From Polydactylus sextarius (lineage: Eukaryota; Chordata; Actinopteri; Polynemidae), in contig CM028931.1 in assembly GCA_016801845.1 (NCBI GenBank), forward strand, positions 14,207,555-14,271,554: a stretch of 64,000 nucleotides of DNA, written 5' to 3'. Shown here in pieces: positions 24,331-38,903 of this stretch. The translations under genes were made by a program, and so were the position numbers. The notes below the pieces were generated by a model. That model had not been told where the DNA came from. It was given only the letters and a program-made list of their open reading frames with translations, and searched no databases. The stretch's first letter is position 1. The number at the start of each line of letters is the position of its first letter.

Positions 24331-25499
24331 GCACACGGGACAAAACTACAACGGCAAATGCGCTTTGTTGGGGGGGAAGTATTCGCCGCGTAATGTCCCG
24401 AGGCGACGTGTTTTTTTTTAATGAATGTAGCGCTACATTCATTAACGGGTGTGGAGTTGCCTTGGAGGAAGGATGGTGGGCGTACGTGGTAAAGCTGTCA
24501 CACCAGAGACTGAGGTTTCAGTGACTAGGCCCGGATTTCTCCCTGAACGAAGCGGCTGCTGTGAGCGACGACTGGATGTCGTGGCTTTAGATGAAACATT
24601 AAACCGGGAAATATTACAAAAGCTCCATATCGACGTCATTCAGAGACCTGCAATCGAAAACAAAAAAAAAAAAAAATTAAATATAGAGGTGTTGTTGATC
24701 AGCTGTGATACTGTAGCCCAGTTTTAGTTGGAAAATGAGGAGGTCAAAGCGTTAACGTTAACACGGGTCAATGTCCTGCCTCTTCTTCTTCAGGTGCCCG
24801 GACAGGTTGGTCGTGTTTCTCGACTATTTTATATCTTGCGCTATGTTTCGTCTGTCGATTTGTCTTTTCTTGGATACATCTTTTTCTCAGCTACTTGCCG
24901 TGACCTGCCTGGCGCCGGGCTACTGGGAGCAGTAGGTGGGGGAGCAGTCACGGAGATGTGCCACAGGAATTTATTTTAAATATGACGAGATGGATCTGTG
25001 TTTTCACTTTGCATTGATGGATCGTTACACCTTTTACACCATTTTCTCTCAACATAAAGAGCATTACATTTACTATATCTGTAAATATATTGCTATAAAA
25101 AATATCAGACAGTCTATATCCTGTATGCATCTGTGCTCGTTTCAACTGTCCGTGTATCTACAACCAGATGGATCTTATTCCAAAACCTAATACAACACTC
25201 CAGTAAAATCACACCAGACTACACATGATCTTATTTTTGTCTGGTAGGACACAGAGCATTACCGGTCCAAAGCCAAACTGAATTAGAGGAGAAGACTAAA
25301 GCCAACAGTGTGACGTCTTCTCTAGCGATGTTGCCATGTTCCCAGATGTTATCAGTTCTTCTACGATGAGCACAATATTATCATAACCAGACGAGAAAAA
25401 TAAGAATCGTAATTAAGTGCAATCTTCCTGTCATGACTCTTCATCCTTCATCACACAATAAAAAAGGAAACTCTTCTTCTTGTAGGGTTATGGGTTTTA

Positions 25500-25770
25500 T
25501 TTGATAACGCCACAACACTGCAGCTGCATTATTTCCCAAGCAAAAAGCCTTCATGAAGACTAATTAAATGTTTTGCATCATATTTAATTGCTGCGGCTAA
25601 GGCCGTCCTCTAAATACTCGATTTTGAGATTGATTGACAGTCGCCGGCGGTGACAGACGGCCGTATCCGCCCCTTGTCTGCCCAGATTTCCTCATTAAAT
25701 GCACCGCTATGACACAGCAGTGGTGATCGATGGCTCCGCTCGCTCATCCTCGTGTGCTACTGACGTGATT
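25500..25770. promoter_or_regulatory. Candidate enhancer with PBX-MEIS site
   Basis: TGATTGACAG at 25631-25640 is a perfect PBX-MEIS/PREP composite site. Nearby TAATTA (25561-25566), TTGCATCATATTTAATTG and CTCATTAAATGCACC add homeodomain-type sites. No repeats or ORF. Confidence 0.35.
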
Positions 25771-26189
25771 TATCATTCACCCTCCCCCACATCGCTCCGT
25801 CTCCCAACTCCATAACGACACCTCTTCCGTGTCACACAATCAGGTGTCGGAAGCTGTGCGTGTGTATGAAGTGTTTTTGGGAAACCTGTTTATTCTTTTT
25901 GTTGTAAACGTCTTTTGGGAACAAAAGGCTATAATTGAGGACATTCCCAGACGTGACGCTCCGTCTTGGTGACTCACTGTTGTGTTGTTCCCGAGCTCCA
26001 TTCGCCCTCACCGCCATGAAAGATGATTTCCACCGGCTGATAGATCGCAGGCAACACTCGCTCTCTCAAATTAGAGAGGGGTGTCTCTCCTCTGCTGCAT
26101 TTCTCTCTCTCCCTTGACACAAGAGGAGGTGATTCACCCACTCAAGGGAGGTGGAATAGCCCCCGACGACTCGCATGACACATGAACTT

Positions 26190-26480
26190 CTTGCACTCTC
26201 ATTATCCGTGATGCATCATCAGCGTCCGGGCCCTGATCGGCCTGATGTCCTCCTGTAGCCGCGGCTGATGAGTGACCGGCGGATGAATCACAATTAAACA
26301 CTTCTCTCCTCCGTCGCCACCGTGGCAGCTATATCGGGGAGGGTTATCAACGCGAGACGCAGCCCGGCATGTAAATTAAACGCAGACGGAGACGGGAGCT
26401 GTCAGTCACCTCTGTTCAGAGCGAGCGTTATCCGTCGGCGGAGAGCCACCAAGGACACGCAAGCGCCACATCACCATTCA
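26190..26480. promoter_or_regulatory. Candidate conserved non-coding element
   Basis: CTCATTATCCGTGATGCATC, GGCGGATGAATCACAATTAA and GCATGTAAATTAAACGCAGA; GC and homeodomain-type sites mixed. The 73-codon ORF here has no domain. Confidence 0.25.
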
Positions 26481-29400
26481 GGAATTGTTCCCCCATTTCC
26501 CACCTGCTTTCTACTGTCTGATTATTATGTTCTTCGTGAATAAATCTGGTTTCCGAGCACCACTGGGCTGCATACTTCTGGGCGCGCGCTCGCGCACACA
26601 AGGAACATGCTTTTCAACACTGGAAAACAACTGTCTGTTTGCTGTTTTTCTTAACAACCGCAGCAGAGACGTGTAATGTGTGCCAGGTGCATTTGCCCAC
26701 GTAAACACACACATGTGCAGACAACTGCTATTGGATTTCCATGCATCCTTATTTTTTTTCTTCTAATATGAGACGCAGATGCTATTTTGCCCTCCAGACA
26801 AACTACATACGATCACCTCGGTACCATGTCCTGCACATTGATGAGACCCGAGGACATTTTCACCTCGGTTGAAATCACTTCAGTCAAATTACACAAAGGA
26901 CTTTTTTTTTTTTTTTTAAATGGCTCTTTAACGTGCATTCAAGTTGGGACAGAAGTCAGACCAAGTGGGTGTCCATTTGTTATTAAGTGAAGAAACATCT
27001 AACGACCGCAACAACTTCATACATCAAAGTTTTCTTTTATGGTTCTTTAAGGGGGGAGCCAGTGACTGTTAAATGCTTTTCTCTCATTAAATGTCACTAA
27101 GTGAAGCGTATACATGAGTCATGCTGGGAGGGTTACCATCGTGTGGGAGTTAAAGCGTTTCAGGCCTTCTCGTGGTAAACACATGTATTTAGACTCTTAG
27201 CTCATTGCCATTAAAATTCATGAAATAGTCCTGACTTGGCTTTTTGGTGGTAGATGAATGTAAAGAACAGATGCCGGCGGAGGGAAAACATTTCTCGCTA
27301 TCACACATTTTTAAATAGTCGCATTAATTATCCAAAGAGTATCTGCTGCGACTCTTTCACCTTTGTCGCAGAGTCTTGTTGTTAGCTAAACGAGGCCCTA
27401 ACAGGATGTTCTTCAACCTCTTTTTTTTTCCCCTGAAACTAATTGGGCCCCTGAAACTGCTACCAGCTTGGTAATTGGAGCATTGTGTCAGAATTTGCAA
27501 TTCACTGCTTTAGTCTTACTGTAGTTAAAATTCATATGCGGATCAGGGGTTAGTTGGCGTGTCGTGGGTCTGGGGGGGGGGGCTTTGGTGTTGTTGCATA
27601 CCAATGTAAAAGAGTGGACACCCCCCCCCAACACTCACCTGCCTGCTCAGGCCAAATGTGGAGCAATGTGGGCCAAAAAATACCAAAAAGGGAATGGACA
27701 GTGGGATTCTAGTAAATGTACATAATATTAGAGGTGTTGCGTTTAGTGTCATCTAGTGGTCGGGTTTGGAAACTTCAACCAAGGAGCTACTGTGGCCTCC
27801 AGGTAACATAAAACACACGGGTGTTTGTCCATTCAAGGCTACCGTAGCAACACGGCCGGCCATTAAAATGATTAACTGCAGCTTGTAAATTGTTTATCGA
27901 GCCGTACTTACAGATCAAACCTATGGAGTGAAATATAATATCGCAGCGCGGCTTGTGAGCGAAATAAAATATCTCCGCGATTCTCCGCTTGTAGAATACA
28001 ATATTAATGAGACAGCTCCTGTGATTATAGTTTAATCAAAGTTTTATTTTAATCTTATTGTCTACAGTGTTGCACGTACGCCCTGTGTTCTTCTTGCGAA
28101 CACATCTTAAACCCAAATCAAATTATATTGTAATTATCTTCTCTCCATTGTGCTGAAATGAGGTTTTAAATCAGCATTAACCATTATGTTTATTGTGCAC
28201 TGTGTATATCACATGACATAATGTATGAAATGTCTTTTCATTTAAGAGCCGCTCGTCCACCTGGACTGATTAGTAGATTTATAGATATATAGACCATTTA
28301 TCAAAAGATTTAACAGATTTTTTTCCAAACTGGTGATTTCATTTACCATTTTTAACTAAGTGGGGGACAACTGGTGCATCAGAATTCAAAGAGGAAATGT
28401 AGATAGCGTCGACCTAGAAGGATACAGAACATAAAGAATGACTAAAATATCTTCAAACATGATATATTTGTACTAAATATTCATATACAAGCATCTACTT
28501 AGTGTATGGAAACATTAAAAGCATGCAAACATAAATATATGATCATGGTCCACACACATCTTCATTTTCTACCAATATACTGAAACCTGCTAGTGTAACT
28601 TTGACACTTAATTATGCAAAACAGCATCTGCTCTATATCAAATCACACTATTGTCGAGCTAACTTAAATGAGCTTGTTAGCCAACTTTACTGCAGATGTG
28701 ATCACTGACCCGTTTATCCCAACTAGGCCGGATAAAACTAAATGTTAATGATGTCATTTGGGTTTAACTAAAACACCAGTTTAAATTAGCGATGCACGAT
28801 ATGTGTGACGTATCGGTCCCATGTCAACAAATGTAGTTAAACGGACGTAAAGTACTTATGTATGTAAAAGGAGCATAAATGGGTCTGCCTGGGGGGGCAG
28901 AGGGACGGGGAACTTGGTCAGACCTGTTCAGACATGCGCAGCACAGCGTCACATGTTGTTGTAGTTGTTGACTTTCATACTGTGACCAAACTGTAAAGTC
29001 TTTTCTATAAATAAAGGGCAATAGTTTTTCAAATTTACAGTGGTGTTTTTATATTATTATAAAACACCATATATTAAAAACGAACACACATCAATGTCGG
29101 CAAATATCGGTATCGGCAGCGACTGCAGATACTTATCAGATATCGATATCAGGTGCCTAAATGCTACAAAACGTTGAAAGGTGAAGGACATAACACGATG
29201 CTGCAGCACCGGTCACTAACAGCAGCGTGAACAACAAACACACACTTCAGTAGTTCAGATAAAGGAGGGCAGAGCTAATACAGAAAGAGGATGTGATTTT
29301 AAAAGCAATTGTTCTGTGATTGAAGCACTCGGCTCCCCAGCCTCAAGCTATCGAAGAAAGTCTGATCCCTCTTCCTCTCTATCCTCTAAAATCTTTTAAT

Positions 29401-30680
29401 GAGACCAAATCCTTTTAACTCTTGCCCTAACTGCCTTGGTTGTGAATATAACCGTGTGTGCGCCTGTCGGTGTGTGTGTTTGTGTGAGCTCAGAGCGCTT
29501 TTCTTCCCCTCCCAGGGCAGAAAGAGCATCACTTTCCTCCGGGGGAGAAATCGCATAAAAAGACATCAAAAGACAGGAAACGATGGAGCATCGGTATCAG
29601 GCCCGATGAGTCTCATCTCTCTAGACCACAGCCAGCATAACTCAGATATACTGCGGGAGAGATTATCATCACTGAACTGCAGCTCAAATTAGAAAACGAA
29701 AAATCTAATATATTGTGTCCAATATATTGCACCTGAGAGACGTGGAGCTTTTAACTAACCAACAGTCTGCGACGGAAACGTAAAACTATGACCACAAAGT
29801 GACCCGGGAAATAAAATCTAAATGAGTTTTAAATTCACATTTTATATGAGTTTCCATGCCGGTAATCTTCATTAATAACCGGCAGTTTCATTTTACCGCC
29901 AAAGTAAATTGAGTGCCAACAACAAAAATAATTTATCCTCCGAGGAAGTGGCAAGAATTATTATTCGATAGGCATCAGTCAGTTTAACAATGGTCAATGG
30001 GAGGTTGGCCAACAAGTGCGGCTGCGTGATAAGGAAGCGATTCAACTTTTCCACATCTCAGGTGCGCGCGGGAATTTTTTTCCTCATTTCCAGCAAGAAA
30101 TTAATCGGATGATTCACCAACTCTGTTCTCGTTTTTGTAGCCGCACAGATGATGCAAAGTTCAGTAAGTGATTCTTAACTACGCCATCGGTCTGTCATCG
30201 TGGCGCGGGGCTAAAATAACAAAAAAAAAAAAAAAAAGAACAAGAACTGGATGGACTGCCGTGAAATTTTGTGGCGACAGACGGGTCCAAAGAGAAAGTA
30301 GGCTTCAACGTCATGTTGACAGCCGAGGTTTAGAGTGAAATATATTCACCGCTGTTGGACGGAGATGATGCGAGTTATTAGACTTCTCCAGAGGGATCAG
30401 CTCTAATGGCTTTGGTGAGCCAGTGACGCTTTAGTTGACGTTTTCACGGCGCGTCGACAAAAAGAACGGCACATAATTTGGGCAATTTAATGCGATTTTT
30501 GTTTTTGGTTTTAGTGAAGTAACGTTCAAAACATCGACACCGACACTGTTGTTCCTGCATGGTAGCATGTTGACGTTAGCATTTAGCCTCTCAGTCTTGT
30601 TTTCTCGCGACTGTATGAAACCCTCACACACTGTAAGAACTTAATCATCAGTGCTCAAAGCCGTCCAACCACCGAGGCGA
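26480..30680. other. Intergenic, no gene seen
   Basis: Non-coding. More complex patches at 27010-27400 and 29820-30130; G and C runs at 27571-27581 and 27620-27630; A run at 30220-30237. The stretch 28790-29160 has GATGCACGATATGTGTGACG and ATCGGTATCGGCAGCGACTG, possibly the ends of an old hAT-like repeat. Confidence 0.5.
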
Positions 30681-30689
30681 TGCCTGTGC

Positions 30690-31460
30690 GTCCCTCTTCC
30701 ATGAGAGAGTATCATTTGTTTAAACAGGGAGCATTACATCATTCCACTTCATTTGCAATACAAACAATATGCAAGCTTTCTATTTAGCATTGGCTGGCTT
30801 TACCCTTTCGTGACGCTGTAATGTTGTTGTTGTTGTAAATCAAACTGAAACATAGTGATTTTCCCCGTGGCCCCGTCGCAGAATAAACGATAACAGCTTT
30901 TAATTTGTCATTAATCATCCGGAGGGATGAAAGAGCCCGTTTGTCCTGATCCCGTGTTGTCAGACCGAGTTCTGTTTGCTTTGGAGGTGATGTAATGCGC
31001 AGGTAGGTAATGCTGCGTTACAATCACGACGCGCACATGAGGGTTTTAAAAGCACAGGAAGATCAGTGCACTCAGCCACGGCCATTACTTCCTTATCAGC
31101 AGATTTAGGTTCTTTTTTTTTTTTTTCCTCTGACTAGCGGGTCAAAGGATCTTGAACGCGATGACCCACTTCAGCCACAGGGCTTCTAACCCGTTTAAGC
31201 TGCTATGGCCTAAATAGCTGGTGCACAGAGCATCACTAATTCCAACCTTCTCAGCTGATCACAAGGTTGCTGTTGCCTGCGACTAAAAGCAAATGACCCC
31301 TGAAAGCTGTAATTGTTGGTTCCTCTTTTATGCTCAGGCGGATGGAGGAGGAGCAGAGCGACTGACCTCCGGTCAGCTGTTTTAATGGCTGCTCATCATC
31401 ACACTGGGAAGCTCAGATTTCTCTGAAAGCCCCCGGTGTATCTCACTTACTCGCAAATAA
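30690..31460. promoter_or_regulatory. Candidate conserved non-coding cluster
   Basis: TTTGTTTAAACAGGGAGCAT, TTTGCAATACAAACAATATG, TTTTAATTTGTCATTAATCA and AGGTAGGTAATGCTGCGTTA. High density of TAAT-type sites and few simple repeats except a T run at 31112-31126. Confidence 0.25.
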
Positions 31461-34400
31461 CAGCGTGTAAGTGTCTGATGACCAAACAAATGAAAGCGCC
31501 TCGCATCAACATCACATCACATCACTGTCATTTAATGCGAATTATAGATCGATCGGTATCCTGGGAGTAAATTTCAGGTGATATCACTTTGTTGTTTTAC
31601 CTCCAGACAAAGAGATTTAGACAAACTGTTATCAATTCAATCCGGTCCAGTTGTTTGAAGTTTGTGTTTCATTGTAAGAACCAGCGTCTCCGGGATTTCG
31701 TAAGCCTTTTTTTTTTTAGATTGTTGCAGCTTTTCTAGCTTTTTTTGGTTGTAATAAAGTTGCAGGAGTAAGTGTAAGTTTCGGATACAGTTTCTCGCAG
31801 GTCTTAATGATGTTGGAAGGGAAATGTGAGACTTTTTTTGTGCGTCTTCCAAAAGAAACAAGGAAGTGAGTGGGCTCAAAGTTTCAAGGGAAACGATGAT
31901 TGGTCAGCATGGCGAGTTTGTGTAGAATTTGCGTTAATAGCTGCGACGGCGACACCGTGGAACCCGGAGGATGTGATTAATAGTTGCTTGCGTTGAGGTA
32001 TATTAGTTAAGTATGAGTCCGTAAATAAAGGCTCGGTTTTAGTCATATCCTGAAACTTAAAAAGGACAAGCTGAGACGAGAAGGAGTAAACCAGCGACGT
32101 CTTGAATCTTCTTGTACAACTTTTTCTGTACTTATGTCTTTCACTTTTTCCCTAATCCAGTGAATGAACAGCTGAAAATAACTCAACCTCTTCAGTAATT
32201 CCAAAAACAAGAAGTCTGATCATTGTGTAAACCTTTCAGAAACACAGTGAGATTACTGTATATCTGTTTAATTCAGTGAACACAGGTTAGGTTACTTGTC
32301 CTGTGACTCGCTCACAACAACTAACCTGTCTATTATCTATTACCCGATACTTACACTGTCTCCTGCTCACACGCAACAACACATAACATCTCACTATAGA
32401 TAATTTAGGAGGACAAAGACAGAAAATGAGGGTCCTATTGAGAGGCAGGTGGGTGGGTTGAACTAATGAGTGAGCCCATTGTTGGAGATTACCCCACTGT
32501 CACGGTGCAAGATCAGAGTGAACAGCTCATCCCCCGCGCTCTCACGAATACCATCACACTCGTGTCACACGCTCCTCAAGTGCTGACAGGTACAGGTCTT
32601 TGGTATGTATCAGTACGCCTGGAGGACCACTCGCCTCACCGCCCCCAACCACTACTGAGAGAGCAATTATAGGAGGTATTTAAAAATGGCCACCATGTGT
32701 TAAGGCACTTTGTTTTTTTTTTTTTTGGATGCACGTTTCTCCCGTGACGCTGTTGTGCCAACAGCTTCACAGGAACGACTGATGGTACTGATGACAGGAA
32801 AAATGGAGCGGCGCTGACAGGACGGCAGGCGGTAAACACGCTTCGACAGAAAACAACACGTCATGAAAAATGATACGCCGTGGTGGAAGAGAAAGGAAGA
32901 AGGAGGGAAAAAAAGAAAACACGCCTCCAACAGGTGGCGTGACAGATGCCGAACGTATTGACTCTATACGCTCGACTCTTCCTATTCTCTCAATTAAAAT
33001 GAAATGAAAATCATTTCAAGGACGAGATACGCGGCGTGCGGGGTTATCGGAGTCGGCAAACTTTATGCGAGCGGATATTTTAGTGAAAAAGCAGCGTTGA
33101 CGTGGATCGTTTTTGTATTGATTTATGCAGAGGGAGGAAAACATTCTCACAAATGATAATAAAATCGTGTTTCTCAACCTGGATAAATGTTTCTCTTGTG
33201 AGCGTAGATGTTTGCGCTCATCGGCGGTGTCGTCTGCGGCGACGCATCCGGCTACACATGTACATCAGATGTGGCAAATGAGCCCAATCGGATAATTATT
33301 ACCATTTACATTAGATACATATGTTAATGTATGATGTGTTTAGCTGAGTGTGGAGTTCAGCTGTGGTTACGATGAACTCTCAGAACTCAGATGTGGTAAA
33401 TAAATGCCATGTCAGTATTTCAGTTAATTACCCACCACTTATGTTGGATGGGGAACAAATACAGTATGTAGAAAGTTGTTTACGTGGAGCTCAGCGGGGC
33501 CTCTGCATCGCCGATGAACTTTAAAGTTACTGAGTGCAAGAGGATTTACTGTATGTAGGCTACCAGAAAGATTTCAAAGCGCTCGCACGCACAATAACAA
33601 TGCTGGCAGGGCAGCTAATGCTGCATTCACGTCACAGGGAAGGAACATATTTGCCATTTTCCAGCTTATAAAACCCACATCCAAGTCCCAGCTCCACCAG
33701 GCTGATGGATGTCTTTTCCCCGAGCTCAGATATACCCAGCTCGGTTAAAAACAACATGGACATGTCTGAAAAACAAACAAACGTGAACGTGGCTTGTGTC
33801 GACCAAAATGAACCATTAAAAAAAAAAAAATAAATAAATAAATAAGGTATAGAAATTCTTGTTTAAATCTATTTTTGTCACATATTTTGCTCCTTACTTA
33901 CAAATAATCAGCCTACTGTGGCTTATTTTTTGGATAAATATCAGGTCTAATTTGAAGTTATGCGTCTCTTGATGTTCAGACAAAAAGGGAAAGCAGCCAA
34001 ACTGTTGTCATTTTAATACAGGACCATACTTATATTATAATCTGAGCCAACTGGACACGCAAACATGTATTTAAATGTTTTTTTTTCCCCTTTCTAAGGC
34101 ATAATCAAGGATGTCTACAAATGATCTAAATTTCCCAAATCCAGCCTCCAGCGATGTTATAAAACACTGTCATATCTGACCTGCATGTCATTGCTTTAAG
34201 GCTGCCTCCCGTGGCTGTGACATTGGAGCTGTCTAAAAGTTGTAATTAGCATTTATTTTGGGGTAAACATGGTCGCACTTAGTCTAGATACAGCTGCAGG
34301 GAGATGACCGTGACTTTAAAAAAAATAAATAAGTAAGGACGTGAGAGTCTGTGAGTGTTGTTCGTGAAATAAGAGAGTAGCCGCGAGGACTTCAGCCATG

Positions 34401-35000
34401 AGATATCAACTGCCAGGAAAAAGGAGACACCTTTGGTCCCCCCCAGCAGACGAGCTAATTAAAGAAAAGAAATCCGTTGATTTCCAGCAGACAGGGCCAA
34501 TTAAAGAGGAACAGGTGGCTGAGCAATCGAGGTTAGGTTTCCGGAGCAGTCGTAGTAGTGAAATAAAGTCAATGTGCTCATTAGACACAAGCTTGGTTTA
34601 TTCTGTATTGTACAATAGATCAGAAGAGTATTAGTGTAGTCAGAGTGGAGAGTTTGAACACATCTGAAATAAATCACATGACCTTAAGAATAAAGAGCCA
34701 AACAGCGAGTAACAGATTAAAGCATATTACACTCAGTATTGAAGGGTAATTGGTCATTTTAATCGCATTAAAAAAAAGGAAAAACTTCTATTTCCAGCAT
34801 TTTATTTAATAAACTAGTAGTTTCAAACAACTCTGGATATTGCAGTGCAAAAAAGAAGTAAATCCAATTTAGTATCAGGTCTTAAGACTCATTAGACACA
34901 CACAGTTTAGTTCGAGTCTGAACAGAATCAGTCAGAAACATATGTTGTCTTTTTAAGTGAATAACTACTGATCTAAAACAAAGACAAGACTAAATGATAT

Positions 35001-35240
35001 GAAATAAATGGACACTGGGTGAAGCAGCCAGGTGCTGAGAATAAACAGGACATGACAGTAAAATATAATCACTATAAAAAGTTTCTGAATGACTGCATCA
35101 CGTTATACTCCAGCGTTTGTCGTTCATGTTTCTCCGTTAGCGCTAACGTTAGCCTCCTCCACCGTAACAACCTTATCCTCTACCCGCTACGCCGTCCGCC
35201 ACCACTTCTTCCAGAGACTGGTCACATGACCATCTCCTTC
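35001..35240 (+). repeat. Interspersed repeat family F, copy 2
   Basis: Shares GAAATAAATGGACACTGGGT, GAATAAACAGGA and CCGTTAGCGCTAACGTTAGC with 22.35-22.70 kb. No coding capacity. Confidence 0.6.
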
Positions 35241-38200
35241 CACTTTTTTTGTTTTACGGCAGCCAGCAGCGCTCATCAGTTAACGGTTATCTGTTAGTTC
35301 ACATATACCGCATGGAAAATGTAAATTACACCATCGCAGCATAGTATTGATGGGCTGACAGATTAGAGAAGGTGAAATACTGTTTGTTATTTTCAATTTA
35401 ATTTCAATTTTCGTTTGGATCAGATGGTTATCGGCCTCAAAAAGCCAGTAAACTCTGCTTAGGTGAGTCTGGTAAAGTCAAATGTAGGAAGCACATCAGC
35501 TGGTGCGCTGGCTGAAGGACATGACACCGCAGGGAATATGGTCGCATGTCCTTAAAATACACGAACAAGGACGGAGCTTTCCTAATACTCTGGAAGTCCG
35601 TCTGCTCCAAAGACTCGGCTGAAGTCCCCGTCTTCATTTGTTTAATCACGCGTTTGTATTTTTAGGGATTTTTGTGTCCGTTTGATCACACGCAGCGCGG
35701 AGCAGACAGGAAATGAGCAGAGAGATGGAGCGTGACAACAAGAGATCTCGGGCCAGACTCAAACCAGAGACACTGTCATTATGTGGTCACAGCATCTTTA
35801 GGCCTCGACCACCACAACTTAATGAAGTTGTTGCGAACATATTTCTTTTATGCAGTATTAGTTTAAGACTTTGTTCAATAGGAATTTTGTGGATCAGTGG
35901 CGTCTCAACACGGCCTGATGTTTGTGTTGCATAAAAACCATTTAAATTTATAACTGCAGCTGCCGAGTGATGTCAAGTCTCACTTGGTCGGTTTGTCTGT
36001 CGACCGCTTTTTGTCATGTTTTGAATCTCGTCCACCGAGATTTGCCGCTTTTTGTGTCTTTTCACCAGGTGCACGTTGAAGTCAGAGGTCGCGCGGGGTT
36101 TCTGCCGTAGTCTGACAGTAAGTTGTCAAGTTATTACACAAACTGAAAATAGCACCGCCACTAATTAGATGCGCATTTATTTACAGAATAATACAAGTCA
36201 GTGTGGAGAGCAAGTGTCACACCAGAGCTGATGGAAACCGCCAACGCACGCAAGGAAAGATTCTGCTATTCTGTCCCTTTTTTTGAAGAGCCCTTGACCC
36301 CATTATGTGAGTATAATTAGAGAAAATTAAATTATTAAGTAATCAATCAGTAAAACTGCAAATACGCACTTCAAATTCTGTAACTCTCCCGTCCGAAATA
36401 TCTGTTTTTCAGGCCGAGTTCTGCATCTAACTATGTTTATTTGTCAACTGATAAAGTCTGCTGCCTATTTCCTTAATTAGCTTTTTTAAAATAAAGAAAT
36501 ACAACACGTTTTAGTCACTCGTTCGTTTGGCTTGACCGCCGCTATAAAGCACAAACACGTTCACACATGAAAAGGCAGCAAATCTACAACATCTGAGAGA
36601 CTGAAGCAAGAAACTCACTCCCACTGAAGCTACTAGAAATGCAGACCTGCTGGGAATTAAAGAGGTAAGCCGTTTGGAAAAAAAACTTCCACTGAAGACG
36701 AGTATTCGAAAACACAAACCCAGTGTCTGGTGCAAAATGAATTTTCCACAAATCTTTTCAGATCTTTGGGGAGCAAATTATCCAGCTCAAGCAGGGAGAG
36801 AAAAAGAAGCAATACTGCTACATGTGTTACTAACTTTGGGCTTGAAGAGGAAGGGAAAAAAAACACAACGCTGAGCACTTGGTAACACCATCAAAATCTA
36901 GTTAAATAATTCACCGAGGATTTTTTTTAAAAAGGTAAAACCCAAAAGCTGCCTACCTGCCTAAACTGAACTTTTCTCTGCTGCTCTGAAAAACTACTTT
37001 ACTCACCTCATCGTGTAGAGTTCACCGCGTTCCTCAGGTCTTCAAACCGAGCTGTTCATCCTCCGTGATTTCAGCAAGATCCTACGCAGTCAGCAACTCC
37101 ACTGAGGTGGTGAATAGAAGGTCTGCCTATGAAAAACAGGACAAAACACTTCCCTTTTATATCAACTCTTCACAAAATAACACTTTACCAATAAAGCTGC
37201 TGTTACCCTTTTTTTTCAGAGCGGCAGTGACCCCGGTTAAAGCAAAATGCCAAGCAGAAAATCAGGTGTGCAACAGGATAAAAGCACCATATGGTCACTG
37301 CACAGAGAAAAACTTCAATTCACAGACATTACATAAGACCATGTTAGAAAACACAACCTGGACCTTCTAATATTTTTTCACTTCCAACAATCTTCCATCT
37401 GTTGTGTTTTCCAGTAACACTCGGCCAAGTTTTACTTTAACACAAATAACTGAAAACTGGCATTTACAACCATAAAGTCTATTCAAATGGAAACTCTGAT
37501 GTTGTTAGTCAGTGTGTAAATTTTCGCATTTAAGACACTTTTAAAGCATTAGATTGAAGTTTCGACAGCAAAATGAACATAAAGAAGAGCAGAAGAACGA
37601 AGGTCACCGGGGATGATACATGAGCTCATGCAACAATGGCGGCGTTTGAGAGAAAAACAGACGTAAGTCACTTTTAGTGCAATTAAATAGAACGAAAAAA
37701 AAAAAAAGTTGTAAGCAGTCACGTTACGGCCCCATCAAGTCCGCGTTGGTTTCAGACACCCTTCAAAAGCAAATTCAATATAATTCAGTCTTTGGCCCGG
37801 TTTTGACTTGTGGGGGTCAAAGCAATCATCACATGTGTCGCGTCGGGGAGGAAAAATTCTTTGCAATCACGCGACGCAACAGTTTGTTGAATTTATACCG
37901 ACATATTTTGTGCCACCAAACGCACTAATAGAAAGAAAGGAAAGTCAAACAAATCAACAGTAAGTCATCATAGATCTTCTCCTCTAGGAGTCTGTATTTT
38001 TACTGAGTCTATCCCATCGCTATATATCTGTGCCCTAGAGAAATCTAATAACCTGTATATATATAAAAAGGTGTATATTGTTTCAGTTTCTCGTGAAAGC
38101 ATTTCTCTCTGGGATAAGCGTTAATGGCCATTATTTATATTTGGGCAGGGCAGGTTTATTCTGTGCGCCTACAGAAATCATTACACTTCCCCTTGGGGAG

Positions 38201-38870
38201 AAAGGCTGGAGCAAAGCATGTTTCACCCAAGCGGATGACTCAGCAATAACACATTTCCCCTGTAACCAGTTTTTCCTTTGGTGCTGTTGTTTACCTTCCA
38301 CAAAGGGTCATTTAAAAAAACAACTAGGAGAGACAGACAGCGACCACAGACAGTACCGTTAGTTTTTTTTTTTTTTTCCCTCCAGTGTCCTTTTTATTGT
38401 ATCTACACAGACTGAGGCCAGAGAAAGAGAAAGAAAAGGGAAAATATACAACCACTTAAGGACATTTACACATTTGGCTCCAGTGTTGACAGCCTACAAA
38501 GAGATGGGAATCAATAACTTTGTGAAGCTATCAGGAGATGAAAAGCCTTTGTGATGTTATTGGGAAATGACATCAGAGACTGTCAGTGAGTTGAGCTGGA
38601 AATCTGCAGACGGCTGACTGGCATTTACATCCGAGCGGCCGCGTATGCAATAACACCTGTCGGACACCGAACAGACAGGTACACGTCCCACTGACATCCG
38701 CACAAAAAGCTCGTGTTGTAATAAAATGCACTCATCCGCTCTCTTTCCACACCTTCATACCATATTTTTTTTTCCTTCTCTTCGACACAATCACACACAG
38801 AAACACAAACATTTCCTCTTCAAACAGCTGTTAGGCGCCTTTCATGGTCGGCTTTTCAACCAAAGCTTTA

Positions 38871-38873
<3 letters not shown>

Positions 38874-38901
<28 letters not shown>
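38874..38901. repeat. (AGC)n microsatellite
   Basis: About nine AGC units. They would read as Ser, Gln or Ala runs on either strand, but the surrounding ORFs (61 and 76 codons) show nothing gene-like. Confidence 0.95.

Positions 38902-38903
<2 letters not shown>

Noticed and set aside
37065..37370. 101-codon plus-strand ORF
   Set aside because: Average composition, no domain or splice partner; about the length expected by chance in 64 kb.
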